A DNA stretch of 64,000 nt. Source: Microvirga aerophila. GTDB lineage: Bacteria > Pseudomonadota > Alphaproteobacteria > Rhizobiales > Beijerinckiaceae. The notes beneath the pieces were generated by a model, which was given only the letters and a program-made list of their open reading frames with translations, did not search any database and was not told the DNA's origin. The stretch is from contig NZ_QOIO01000009.1 of assembly GCF_003332305.1 (NCBI RefSeq), forward strand, positions 1 through 64,000, read 5' to 3'. A program made the position numbers and the translations under genes. Below are positions 46,146-55,247 of this stretch, one piece after another; within the stretch, counting starts at the first letter, position 1; each line of letters starts with the position of its first letter.

Positions 46146-47927
46146 TCAGCTCGCCAGAGCCAGGGAGGCATCCTGCAGGAAGCCCGAGCCGCTCATGACC
46201 GTATCCTCCAGTCCCTGCGCGCCAACCGCGATGTTCTCTGCGAAGAAGCGGCAGAGCGCGATGCGCGCCGCATGGGCCGGGTCGTTGTCGCCCTCCGATA
46301 TCAGCCGGTTGGCCGCAAGCGCCGCCTCCGCCAAGGCTGCGCCGCCCTGGGCGAGCGCGAAGAGCCGCAGGTAAGGCGTCGCGCCCGCAAGCGCCTCGGC
46401 GGGCGCGTTGGACGACAAGGATTTGACGAGATGGCTCGTCGACCGGTCCAAGCTCTCGATCGCATCGCGCAGGCGCGGTCCCGTTGCGCCGAAAGCAGGC
46501 GTTCCCTCCTTCATGATGCGCGTGACGATGGCGCGCATCGAGGCGATCTGCGCCTGCACTGTCGCGCCACCGGACAGCGGCAGCTTCCGCACCACGAGAT
46601 CGATAGCCTGAATGCCGTTCGTGCCCTCATAGATCGGCGCGATGCGCGCATCCCGCAGATGCTGGGCAGCCCCGGTCTCCTCGACGAAGCCCATGCCGCC
46701 GTGGACCTGTACACCGAGCGAAGCGACTTCCACGCCGATATCCGTCGAGAAGGCTTTCGCCACCGGGGTCAGCAGGGATGCGCGCTCGTGGGCTTTCTTT
46801 CGGCTCGCCTCGTCCTGCTCCAGATGGGCGCGGTCAAGAGCCTCGGCGGTCATGTAGCAGATCGCGCGCGCGGCGGCCGTGAGCGCCTTCATGGTCAGAA
46901 GATTTCGCTGCACGTCCGGATGCATCACGATGGGGCTCATGCCCTCGACCGCCCCGACGGCGGCGCGTCCCTGGCGGCGCTCGTTGGCATAGGCCAGCGC
47001 TTGCTGATAGGCCCGCTCCGCGATGGCGACGCCCTGCAACCCCACCGCCAGACGCGCATTGTTCATCATCGTGAACATGCAGTTGAGGCCGCGGTTCTCT
47101 TCACCGACGAGCCAGCCGATGGCTCCGCCGTGGTCCCCGAAGATCATGGTGCAGGTGGGCGAGGCATGGATTCCGAGCTTGTGCTCGATCGAGTGGCAGC
47201 GCACGTCGTTGCGCGTGCCGTCCGGCAGGAATTTCGGCACGAGGAAGAGCGAGATGCCGCGCGTTCCCGCCGGCGCGTCGGGCAGCCGCGCGAGCACCAG
47301 ATGCACGATGTTGTCGGTAAGGTCATGCTCACCATAGGTGATGAAGATCTTTTGACCTGAAATCCTATAGGTGCCGTCGCCTGCGGGCTCGGCGCGGGAG
47401 CGAAGGGCCGCGAGATCGGAGCCTGCCTGCGGCTCCGTCAGATTCATGGTGGCGGTCCATTCACCGGAAACCAGCTTCTCGAGATAGCCGCCCTTCAGGT
47501 CGTCGGAGCCATGCTTGATCAGCGCCTCTATGGCGCCCATGGTCAGCACGGGACCGATGCCGAAAGCCATCGAAGCCGAGTTCCACATCTCCACGCAGGC
47601 CGAGTTGAGAAGCATCGGCAGCCCCTGCCCGCCATAGTCGACAGGACCCGGCAGGGCATTCCATCCCGCTTCCGTCCAAGCCTTATAGGCTTCCTTCCAG
47701 CCCGGCGCGGTGGTGATGGCGCCGTCCTTGAGGACCGCGCCGTGCCGGTCGCCCTCCCGGTTGAGAGGCGCGATCACGTCATTGGCGAAGCGCCCTGCTT
47801 CGTCGAGGATCGTCTGCGCCAGATCAACCGTGAGGTCCGGATAAAGACCGTCCGCGACGGCGCGATCGAGCCCCGCCACATGGCGCATGGTGAAGACGAT
47901 GTCGGAGACAGGCGCTCGGTAGCTCAT
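46146..47927 (-). CDS. Acyl-CoA dehydrogenase with extra C-terminal domain
   Basis: A 593-residue FAD enzyme of the larger acyl-CoA dehydrogenase class. The FAD/substrate loops show MNLTEPQAGSDLAALRS, KIFITYGEHDL and the YEGTNGIQAIDLV segment with a catalytic-type Glu. A C-terminal extension of about 120 residues (after residue 470) is typical of the DmdC/AcdB-like group. It oxidises acyl-CoA thioesters with electrons passing to ETF. GAGGAAAC precedes the ATG. It leads an operon with the SDR gene. Confidence 0.93.
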   Translation of the reverse strand: MSYRAPVSDIVFTMRHVAGLDRAVADGLYPDLTVDLAQTILDEAGRFANDVIAPLNREGDRHGAVLKDGAITTAPGWKEAYKAWTEAGWNALPGPVDYGGQGLPMLLNSACVEMWNSASMAFGIGPVLTMGAIEALIKHGSDDLKGGYLEKLVSGEWTATMNLTEPQAGSDLAALRSRAEPAGDGTYRISGQKIFITYGEHDLTDNIVHLVLARLPDAPAGTRGISLFLVPKFLPDGTRNDVRCHSIEHKLGIHASPTCTMIFGDHGGAIGWLVGEENRGLNCMFTMMNNARLAVGLQGVAIAERAYQQALAYANERRQGRAAVGAVEGMSPIVMHPDVQRNLLTMKALTAAARAICYMTAEALDRAHLEQDEASRKKAHERASLLTPVAKAFSTDIGVEVASLGVQVHGGMGFVEETGAAQHLRDARIAPIYEGTNGIQAIDLVVRKLPLSGGATVQAQIASMRAIVTRIMKEGTPAFGATGPRLRDAIESLDRSTSHLVKSLSSNAPAEALAGATPYLRLFALAQGGAALAEAALAANRLISEGDNDPAHAARIALCRFFAENIAVGAQGLEDTVMSGSGFLQDASLALAS

Positions 47928-48066
47928 CGTGTTTCCTCTTTAGGCCCACGGCGTTCGATACGAGGCCTGCGGCTTTTGATATTGACGCACGTCGCAGCAC
48001 AACTAAACCCGCGCTGGCGGCGCTTGTGTATTGAGGGATAGTTTAGACGTGAACCATCATGGGTCA

Positions 48067-49038
48067 ATGGCACAGACCGAACGTCTTGCGGCCGATGCAG
48101 CAGGCGTCGAGCGTGCGACCGAAATCCTTCGCTCCGGTGGCCTCGTGGCCTTCCCGACCGAGACGGTCTACGGCCTTGGTGCCGACGCCACGAATGCCGA
48201 GGCTGTCGCGGGCATTTATGCCGCCAAGGAACGTCCGAGCTTCAATCCTCTCATCGCCCATGTGGACAGCCTGGACGCCGCGCTGGCGCAGGGTGAGTTC
48301 GACGACACAGCTATGCGGCTCGCCAAGGCCTTCTGGCCAGGCCCCCTGACGCTCGTGGTGCCGGTGGCAAAGACCGGGACGATCTCCGATCTCGCCCGGG
48401 CGGGCCTGGACAGCGTGGGCCTGAGAGTTCCGGCCCATCTGCTCGCCCATGCGCTGCTCGCCCATGTGGGCCGCCCGGTGGCGGCCCCGTCGGCGAACCG
48501 TTCCGGCCGGATCAGCCCAACGGAAGCGGACCATGTGCTGGGAGACCTGGAAGGCCGGATCGGCGCGGTTCTCGACGGCGGGCCGGCCCTAGTCGGGGTC
48601 GAATCGACCATCATCGCCTGCCTCGGGGGACCGCCCCGCCTGCTGCGCCCGGGCGGCGTGCCACGAGAGGCCATCGATGCAATGCTGGGCCAGGCGCTCG
48701 ATTCAGTGGCGGACGAGACAGGGAACCCGCTTGCGCCTGGCATGCTGGAATCCCACTACGCGCCTAGGGCGCGGGTGCGGCTCGGCGTGTCGGAGATCGC
48801 AAGCGGCGAGGCCGCTCTCCTGTTCGGCCAGGATGCGCCACGAGGAGTGGAGGCAGCGCGCGTTGCCCTGAACTTAAGCGAAAGCGGCGACCTCGTGGAG
48901 GCCGCCGCTCGTCTGTTTTCCTATCTGCGGCAGCTCGATGCCTCCGGTGCGGATGCCATCGCGGTGGGGCCCATTCCGAATGCAGGCCTCGGGGAGGCGA
49001 TCAACGACCGGCTGACACGGGCGGCGGCGGACCGATAA
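48067..49038 (+). CDS. L-threonylcarbamoyladenylate synthase
   Basis: A Sua5-type enzyme (323 residues) that makes threonylcarbamoyl-AMP for tRNA t6A37. The YrdC domain (about 10-200) has FPTETVYGLGADA, ERPSFNPLIAH and APSANRSGRISPT; a C-terminal Sua5 domain follows (LAPGMLESHYAPRARV). The longer two-domain form distinguishes it from TsaC. The ATG at 48067 is preferred over a frame opening at 48031. Divergent from the acyl-CoA dehydrogenase; convergent with wrbA. Confidence 0.93.
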   Translation: MAQTERLAADAAGVERATEILRSGGLVAFPTETVYGLGADATNAEAVAGIYAAKERPSFNPLIAHVDSLDAALAQGEFDDTAMRLAKAFWPGPLTLVVPVAKTGTISDLARAGLDSVGLRVPAHLLAHALLAHVGRPVAAPSANRSGRISPTEADHVLGDLEGRIGAVLDGGPALVGVESTIIACLGGPPRLLRPGGVPREAIDAMLGQALDSVADETGNPLAPGMLESHYAPRARVRLGVSEIASGEAALLFGQDAPRGVEAARVALNLSESGDLVEAAARLFSYLRQLDASGADAIAVGPIPNAGLGEAINDRLTRAAADR

Positions 49039-49054
49039 CCCCCGCCGGAACGAC

Positions 49055-49654
49055 CTACTTCGCGAGCTTCGCGGCGATTTCGGCCACGTGACGGCCCTGG
49101 AAGCGGGCGCCGTCGAGCTCGGCTTGGCTCGGCTGACGGGAGCCGTCGCCGCCGGCAATCGTCGATGCGCCGTAAGGGGAGCCGCCTTTGACCTCGTCGT
49201 GGCCCATCTGGCCGGTGAACGAATACGGCAGCCCGACAACCACCATGCCGAGATGCATGAGAACCGGGATAAAGGTCAGGATGGTCGATTCCTGTCCGCC
49301 GTGCTGCTGGGCGCTCGACGTGAAGACCGAGCCCACCTTGCCGACCAGTGCGCCGCGAGCCCAGAGCCCTCCGGTCTGGTCCACGAAGTTCTTCATCTGG
49401 GCCGTCATATTACCGTAGCGGGTACCCGTGCCGAAGATGATGGCGTCGTACTCGGCCAGCTCCTCCGGCGAGGCGATCGGCGCTTCCTGGTCGAGCTTGT
49501 AATGAGCCTTCTGGGCCACTTCGAGGGGAACGAGTTCGGGCACGCGCTTCACGACCACTTCGGCCCCGGTCTCGCGAGCGCCCTCGGCGGCGGCGTAAGC
49601 CATCTTTTCGATGTGACCCCAGGCAGAATAATAGAGGACCAGGACCTTGGCCAT
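49055..49654 (-). CDS. wrbA: NAD(P)H:quinone oxidoreductase WrbA
   Basis: A flavodoxin-like FMN enzyme of 199 residues reducing quinones by two electrons. WrbA features: [33 protein letters not shown] and the conserved [16 protein letters not shown]. The neighbouring LysR gene is divergent, suggesting it controls wrbA in response to quinones or oxidants. Complete. Confidence 0.94.
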   Translation of the reverse strand: MAKVLVLYYSAWGHIEKMAYAAAEGARETGAEVVVKRVPELVPLEVAQKAHYKLDQEAPIASPEELAEYDAIIFGTGTRYGNMTAQMKNFVDQTGGLWARGALVGKVGSVFTSSAQQHGGQESTILTFIPVLMHLGMVVVGLPYSFTGQMGHDEVKGGSPYGASTIAGGDGSRQPSQAELDGARFQGRHVAEIAAKLAK

Positions 49655-49823
49655 TGTGATCTCCGAACGGTGAAAATGAGACGGGTTGAAGCGGAATGCT
49701 GGAAGCCGTGATTCTGCCGTAACGCGATCGCTCGGCTATCCTCAGGTTGACCAAAGGATAAACTTTCCAATCTGCAAAACCAGTGTTAGACATGCAGGCC
49801 TTTCATTGCGTGGATGCAAGCGC

Positions 49824-50747
49824 ATGACCAAGCAGCAGCACCTTGACTGGGACGATTTCAGGCTCGTGAAAATCATCGCCGAGGCCAGTGGCCTGGCGGG
49901 AGCAGCCGAACGTCTGGGAGTCAACCATTCCACGGTTTTCCGCCGGCTCGGTCAGATGGAAGAGGGCCTTGGGGTCAAGCTCTTCGAGCGGCACCGAACG
50001 GGCTATGTCCTGACGCCCGCCGGCGAGGAGATGGCGGCGCTCGCGGAGCAGATGGAGGAGAACGTCACATCCTTCACCCGCAAGCTCGCCGGCCAGGCCG
50101 TAGCGCCTGCGGGCGAGTTGCGCGTGACCACGAACGACACTCTGCTGGTTCACCTGCTTACGCCGATCTTCAGCCGCTTTCTCACCTCCTGTCCGGAGAT
50201 GCGCCTTGACGTGGTGTTGGCCAACCAGGCCCTGAACCTGTCTAAGCGGGACGCGGATGTGGCCATCAGGGCGACCGATTCGCCCCCTGAGACGTTGGTG
50301 GGCCGGCGCGCGGCGACCATTGCTTGGGCGATCTATGGCCGCGCCGTCGATTTCCCCGACCCGATCGTCCAGGATTCGCCTGCTCTCTACGCAAGACCCT
50401 GGGTGGCGCTGGGGGACAACCTGTCCACCCTCAAGGCCGCCCGCTACGTGCGGGAGCGCGTGGCTCCGGAGTTGATCTCCTATCGGGTCAATACGGTGCT
50501 GGGATTGGCGGAGGCCGTGGAGGCAGGCGTCGGCATCGGACCCCTGCCCTGCTTCATTGCCGATGCGAAGCCCAACCTGGTGCGCCTGTCGGACATCAAC
50601 CCGGATTTCTCGGCGGGCCTGTGGCTTCTAACCCATCCCGATCTTCGCCAGTCGGCCCGAGTGCGGGCCTTCATGGATTTCATGGCCACCGAGATCGGGA
50701 AGCAGAAGCGGTGGATCGAGGGCAGCGGGAAACGCGCTGCGTCCTGA
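49824..50747 (+). CDS. LysR family transcriptional regulator
   Basis: A 307-residue LysR-type regulator. The HTH is LDWDDFRLVKIIAEASGLAG followed by AERLGVNHSTVFRRLGQMEEGLG; the rest is the effector domain. The frame is open to 49686, but the ATG at 49824 is the sensible start. It is divergent from wrbA across about 170 bases, the classic arrangement for regulation of that gene. It abuts the convergent acuI gene. Confidence 0.92.
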   Translation: MTKQQHLDWDDFRLVKIIAEASGLAGAAERLGVNHSTVFRRLGQMEEGLGVKLFERHRTGYVLTPAGEEMAALAEQMEENVTSFTRKLAGQAVAPAGELRVTTNDTLLVHLLTPIFSRFLTSCPEMRLDVVLANQALNLSKRDADVAIRATDSPPETLVGRRAATIAWAIYGRAVDFPDPIVQDSPALYARPWVALGDNLSTLKAARYVRERVAPELISYRVNTVLGLAEAVEAGVGIGPLPCFIADAKPNLVRLSDINPDFSAGLWLLTHPDLRQSARVRAFMDFMATEIGKQKRWIEGSGKRAAS

Positions 50748-51734
50748 TCAGCTGATCTCGACCACCACCCGCCCCTTGATCCGGCCTTCCACGATCTCGC
50801 GCCCGGCTTGGCTCACCTGATCGAGGGAAACCGACGACGTCATGGCGGCGAGCTTGCCCAGATCAAGCTCGCGCGCCAAGCGTCCCCAAGCCTCCAGGCG
50901 AAGAGCCTTCGGGGCCATGACGGAATCCACGCCGAGCAACGCCACGTTGCGGAGAATGAACGGCGCGACGGTGGCCGGCAGATCCATGCCGCCCGCAAGG
51001 CCGCAAGCCGCGATCGCGCCGCTGTACTTCGTCATGGACAACACATTGGCAAGCGTGGTCGACCCCACCGTATCGACCCCGGCAGCCCAGCGCTCCTTTG
51101 CGAGCGGCCGCGCCGCGCCTGACAACTCGCTGCGGTCGATGACCTCGGCGGCTCCAAGGCTTTTCAGGTAATCCGCCTCCTGCGGCCGCCCGGTGGAGGC
51201 GACCACGTGCCAGCCGGCCCTCGCCAGCAGCGCTACCGCCACGGAACCGACTCCGCCGACCGCCCCGGTCACGATGGCCGGCCCACGGTCGGGCCGCAGG
51301 CCATGCCGCTCCAGCGCCATCAGGCACAGCATGGCGGTGTAGCCTGCCGTGCCGATCGCCATCGCCTGTTCGGCCGTGAGACCTGCCGGCAGCGGAACCA
51401 GCCAGTCGCCCTTCACCCGAACCTTTTCCGCATAGGCTCCCAGATGCGTCTCGCCGAGGCCCCAGCCGTTGAGGACCACCGCGTCGCCCGCCTTGAACTC
51501 CGGATGGGAGGAGGTTTCGACAATTCCCGCGAGATCGACGCCAGGGATCATCGGGAAGCGGCGGACCACCGGAGCCTTGCCGGTGAGCGCCAGACCATCC
51601 TTGTAGTTGAGAGTGGAATGCGACACGCGGACGGTGACGTCGCCGTCCATGAGATCGGCTTCGTCGAAACTCCTTAGTTCGACAGTCTGGCCGGTCTCGT
51701 TCTTGTCGATGACGATAGCCTTGAATGCACTCAT
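50748..51734 (-). CDS. acuI: Acrylyl-CoA reductase / YhdH-type quinone oxidoreductase
   Basis: A zinc-independent medium-chain dehydrogenase of 328 residues. It has the AcuI/YhdH pattern: FKAIVIDKNETGQ, STLNYKDGLALTGKAPV, PGVDLAGIVE, and the NADPH loop TGAVGGVGSVAVALLARAG. AcuI reduces acryloyl-CoA to propionyl-CoA; YhdH homologues share this activity. The ATG at 51734 is used. The 3' end abuts the convergent LysR gene. Confidence 0.9.
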   Translation of the reverse strand: MSAFKAIVIDKNETGQTVELRSFDEADLMDGDVTVRVSHSTLNYKDGLALTGKAPVVRRFPMIPGVDLAGIVETSSHPEFKAGDAVVLNGWGLGETHLGAYAEKVRVKGDWLVPLPAGLTAEQAMAIGTAGYTAMLCLMALERHGLRPDRGPAIVTGAVGGVGSVAVALLARAGWHVVASTGRPQEADYLKSLGAAEVIDRSELSGAARPLAKERWAAGVDTVGSTTLANVLSMTKYSGAIAACGLAGGMDLPATVAPFILRNVALLGVDSVMAPKALRLEAWGRLARELDLGKLAAMTSSVSLDQVSQAGREIVEGRIKGRVVVEIS

Positions 51735-51833
51735 CCCGGTCCTCCCTCTATGCCCTGCCATTTGTGGCGCGGCAGAGGGTCAGGGCAAGCGCAACCGCCT
51801 CATCCGTTCGACGAAAGCCTTGAGCCGCCTGCC

Positions 51834-53078
51834 CTACTCGGCGGGCTGCAGCGCGGGCGCCCGATCGACCGGCACTTCCTTGATCGGCAGGTTGATCAGC
51901 GCCGACACGATGCCAAGCGCGATCGAAAGCCACCAGACCAAGGTGTAGTTGCCGTAGACCTCGTAGAAGAGCCCGCCGAGCCAAACGCCCAGGAAGCCGC
52001 CCACCTGATGGGAGAAGAACGCGAAGCCGTAGAGCATGGCCATGTAGCGGGTGCCGAACATGAGCATCACCAGGGACGACGTCGGCGGCACCGTGGAGAG
52101 CCACAGCAGGCCGATGGAGATGCCGAACGCGATGGACGTCAGGGGCGAGGCCGGCAGCAGGACGAAGACCGCGATGGCGACGGAACGTCCGAGATAGATC
52201 CAGGCAAGCAGCCAGCGCTTCGACATGCGGGTCGACAGCCAGCCCGACGTGAGCGAGCCGAACGCATTGGCGAGACCGATGACCGCAAGCGTCCAGCCGC
52301 CCACGGCCGCCGAGAGGCCCGCATCCTTGAGATAGGCCGGAAGATGCGCCGTGATGAAGGCAAGCTGGAACCCGCAGGTGAAGAAGCCCAGCACCAGCAG
52401 CACATAGGACCGATGCCGGAAGGCCTCCAGCAGGGCTTGCCGGATCGACTGGCTCGCCGCGGGTGTAGGGCCGCTCTCCGTCGCTGCGCCGGCGCCCGGC
52501 CGGGAGGCGAGCGCCAGGGACAGGGGCAGCACGAGCAGGACGCTGGCTGCGAAGATCACCAGGGCCTGCTGCCAGCCGAAGGAATCGATGAGTACGTTGC
52601 CGATGGGCGGGAAGAGGAACTGACCGAAAGACCCGGCGGCCGTCCCGGCTCCGAAGGCCATGGGTCGCCATTTCTCGGGCAGGAGCTTGCCGAACGCGCC
52701 CAGCACCAGATTGAACGAGCAGCCCGACAACCCGAAGCCGATCAGGATGCCGGCCCCCAGGTGCAGCATGCCCGGCGTGGTCGCATAAGCCATGACCACA
52801 AGCCCAAGGGCATAGAGGACGGCGCCCGCGCACAGCACCCGGAACGCCCCGAACCGGTCCGCCACGGCTCCGGCGAAGGGCTGACCCAACCCCCAAAGGA
52901 GGTTCTGGAACGCAATGGCAAGGCCGAACACGTCGCGCCCCCAGCCATATTCCGTCGTCATGGGGATCTGGAACAAGCCTGCCGACGCCCGCGGCCCGAA
53001 GGTGATGAGGGCGATCAGACAGCCGGAAAGCACAATCATTTCCGGCGAGACGCGGGTTTGAGCGGGTTGGGCTGACAT
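51834..53078 (-). CDS. MFS transporter (OFA-like)
   Basis: A 414-residue major facilitator with about 12 hydrophobic segments. The first third (FGPRASAGLFQIPMTTEYGWGRD) resembles the oxalate/formate antiporter or monocarboxylate type, and the segment after helix 2 reads AGAVADRFGAFRVL. The ATG at 53078 has AGGATGG upstream; another ATG lies three codons before it. Substrate unknown. It is the last ordinary gene before the RTX locus. Confidence 0.85.
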   Translation of the reverse strand: MSAQPAQTRVSPEMIVLSGCLIALITFGPRASAGLFQIPMTTEYGWGRDVFGLAIAFQNLLWGLGQPFAGAVADRFGAFRVLCAGAVLYALGLVVMAYATTPGMLHLGAGILIGFGLSGCSFNLVLGAFGKLLPEKWRPMAFGAGTAAGSFGQFLFPPIGNVLIDSFGWQQALVIFAASVLLVLPLSLALASRPGAGAATESGPTPAASQSIRQALLEAFRHRSYVLLVLGFFTCGFQLAFITAHLPAYLKDAGLSAAVGGWTLAVIGLANAFGSLTSGWLSTRMSKRWLLAWIYLGRSVAIAVFVLLPASPLTSIAFGISIGLLWLSTVPPTSSLVMLMFGTRYMAMLYGFAFFSHQVGGFLGVWLGGLFYEVYGNYTLVWWLSIALGIVSALINLPIKEVPVDRAPALQPAE

Positions 53079-53251
53079 GGCGGCCATCCTGAACGGTAAG
53101 AAGCCGCACCCTAGCGCGAGTCGCGCATCAGCAGAATTGAAAGTTTGTAGCCTTGGGTATGAATTGGGGTGATGAGTCAGCCTTTCTACCGCACAACGAT
53201 ATCGAACCGAGGCCCATGCAAACCGACGATTGGTAAGTTGCGCGATGAGGC

Positions 53252-54886
53252 TCAGATGACGAGGAATTCCGAGGCGGAGAAGCCTTTGGGGCTCTTGGAC
53301 AGCTTCACCAGCGGGATGGCAGCCTTCGCGCCCGAGCCGTCCTCATCGTAAGATAATAATCCGATCTTCTTGTCGTACACTAGATAGTCATCCTTATCTT
53401 TGGCCTTAGATCCAACGGTGAAGAACTTTTTGCTCAACACCTCAGGCTTGGTGGCTGAGCCCTTCTTACCCACCTTCTTCAGATAATTGTTGTCGATGTA
53501 GATCGTGTCGTCCGCCACGACATAGTCGGTGATTGTGTCTGTGTTGGCCTTTGACGGCGTAGTATCGAATACAAAGATATCCTGGCCTACGCCACCTGTG
53601 AGCACGTCCTTTCCAAGACCGCCAGCGATCCTATCGTTTGCCTCACTGCCCATTAGCACATCCTTGCTGCGCCCTCCCTTCAGGAGACGCAATCCGTTCT
53701 CCACTGCCAAGCCGCCCGCCTTCACCTGCACGCCGTTGACAAACACGTTCTCAATGGCGAGATTGGAGAAGTTGAAGGTGGCGTAGACCGTGTCCACGCC
53801 GCTGGCGTCACGGACCTCGTCGTTGGGCGACTCGACGAAGTAGGTGTCGTTGCCGGCGCCGCTGTCGAGCACGTTAGCGGCGGCATTGCCGATTAGCATG
53901 TCGCCATGGGCACTGCCGACGGCGTTCTCGATGACCACGCCGCGGGCGATGGTGAAGCCGACGGCGATCGCGTTCTGCTGCGAGATATAGCCACCAGCAT
54001 TGGGATCACCAGGCTGTAGGGTGGCTGCACGAAGATCGATGGTGACGGGTGCCGTCGAACCGACACCGCTAATGGTATCATTACCGCCCGCGTCCCAGAT
54101 CGAAGCCCAACCGGTGCCCCTATCGTTCTTGGTCGGCAGCGTGTAGACGTTATTGCCGGTAGCGGTGGTCATGTTGGTGCCATAGAGCACCTGAATGGCA
54201 GCAATGTCGAAGGCGCCGAGCCCGCCTTGGTTGCCATACTTGAGGCCACCACTTGCGACGGTGTTGAGGCCACCGTTGTACGACATGTTCGTATAGACGG
54301 ACTGGTTCAGGTTGTTCTGACCAAGTTCATTTTTCCCATTCACCCCAGGGAAAGTTGTGCCATCCTCCCGACCGCCGCCGTCGTGCGGATGGGCAAGACC
54401 TAAGCCATGGCCAATCTCGTGGATCACGGTCGCCCGGAACTCACCGCCGAACTCCCTCTCGCTCAAGACCTCTGGGAACAAACTATGGAAGAGACCCCAG
54501 CGCTGGTGGGATGAATTATTAGTAGCGGGCGTCTCGTGCCAGCCTGAAACACCATGATCTAGGGGATACATCCACCAAACTATGTTGGCTTGGCTAATCG
54601 TCTGGGCCTGCTGAAATTTGATATTGGATACGCTCGAGCAGAGATCCAATGCGTCGACAACAACTCCAACAAATTCGTCCAACCAAGTCCCTATGAAAAA
54701 CTCATCGGACATCCAGCCATTAGTAAGAGGTCCATGGACCTGCAGGGCCTCATCATAATCGAAGTCGTCTGCTAAAGCGACGTAGATAGGCTCTCGCGAT
54801 ACATCCCAGACTTTGCCACCCCAGATAAGCGAGTCGATATATGGGTTTCCATAGCCCGATCCTGGAACATCTCTAAAGCCAGCCAT
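53252..54886 (-). CDS. Serralysin-type (M10) metalloprotease with RTX repeats
   Basis: A secreted zinc protease of 544 residues. No N-terminal signal. The catalytic site is HEIGHGLGLAHPHDGG (H-E-x-x-H-x-x-G-x-x-H), with the Met-turn in YTNMSYNGG. Then a few RTX-type repeats (NDTYFVES, GGLGKDVLTGG), and a C-terminal module ending SEFLVI, shared with the other RTX proteins here and likely the type I secretion signal. It starts MAGFRDVPGSGYGNPYIDSLIWGG, a start found also in the 58.7 kb paralogue. An AT-rich stretch upstream may hold its promoter. Confidence 0.93.
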   Translation of the reverse strand: MAGFRDVPGSGYGNPYIDSLIWGGKVWDVSREPIYVALADDFDYDEALQVHGPLTNGWMSDEFFIGTWLDEFVGVVVDALDLCSSVSNIKFQQAQTISQANIVWWMYPLDHGVSGWHETPATNNSSHQRWGLFHSLFPEVLSEREFGGEFRATVIHEIGHGLGLAHPHDGGGREDGTTFPGVNGKNELGQNNLNQSVYTNMSYNGGLNTVASGGLKYGNQGGLGAFDIAAIQVLYGTNMTTATGNNVYTLPTKNDRGTGWASIWDAGGNDTISGVGSTAPVTIDLRAATLQPGDPNAGGYISQQNAIAVGFTIARGVVIENAVGSAHGDMLIGNAAANVLDSGAGNDTYFVESPNDEVRDASGVDTVYATFNFSNLAIENVFVNGVQVKAGGLAVENGLRLLKGGRSKDVLMGSEANDRIAGGLGKDVLTGGVGQDIFVFDTTPSKANTDTITDYVVADDTIYIDNNYLKKVGKKGSATKPEVLSKKFFTVGSKAKDKDDYLVYDKKIGLLSYDEDGSGAKAAIPLVKLSKSPKGFSASEFLVI

Positions 54887-55247
54887 AGTATGCCCTTAGC
54901 GTTTCGATTATTGATGCTTATATTTTAAATGTTATTTCATATCAATAAGTGTGCGGCCACACACCCTGCGCGGCCCGCCCTTGTCGAACAAATCTGTTAG
55001 GCGACGAAGCGCCTCTGTTGCGATGATCAGCTGGCAAGCCTCCTCTGACAGATCCACTACAAGCCCAGACCACCAAGGATCAAGTGACCAGGAAGGCCGC
55101 TGCGGACAACGCCATATTGAAAGTTTGTAGCATGAGCCGGTCCGCCGGCTTACCGCCCTTGAGAAGCGCTGTGTTCGCATCGTTCTGAACGAGGTGCAGT
55201 CGAGCGGCGGATGCGACGGCCCACCGCTCGGCAAGATCATTGAAGCT
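54887..55247. other. Intergenic: AT-rich promoter and possible gene remnant
   Basis: The first 70 bases (54887-54957) are strikingly AT-rich and probably hold the protease promoter (minus strand). The remainder (about 54955-55247) translates on the minus strand into two protein-like pieces in different frames: one reads NDLAERWAVASAARLHLV, the other SEEACQLIIATEALRRLTD. No intact frame joins them, so it may be a decayed gene; no family recognised. Confidence 0.35.

Noticed and set aside
51748..53109. A 453-codon frame overlapping the MFS gene in another minus-strand frame
   Set aside because: The 414-residue MFS frame has clear membrane helices; the alternative is Arg/Gly/Pro-rich noise.
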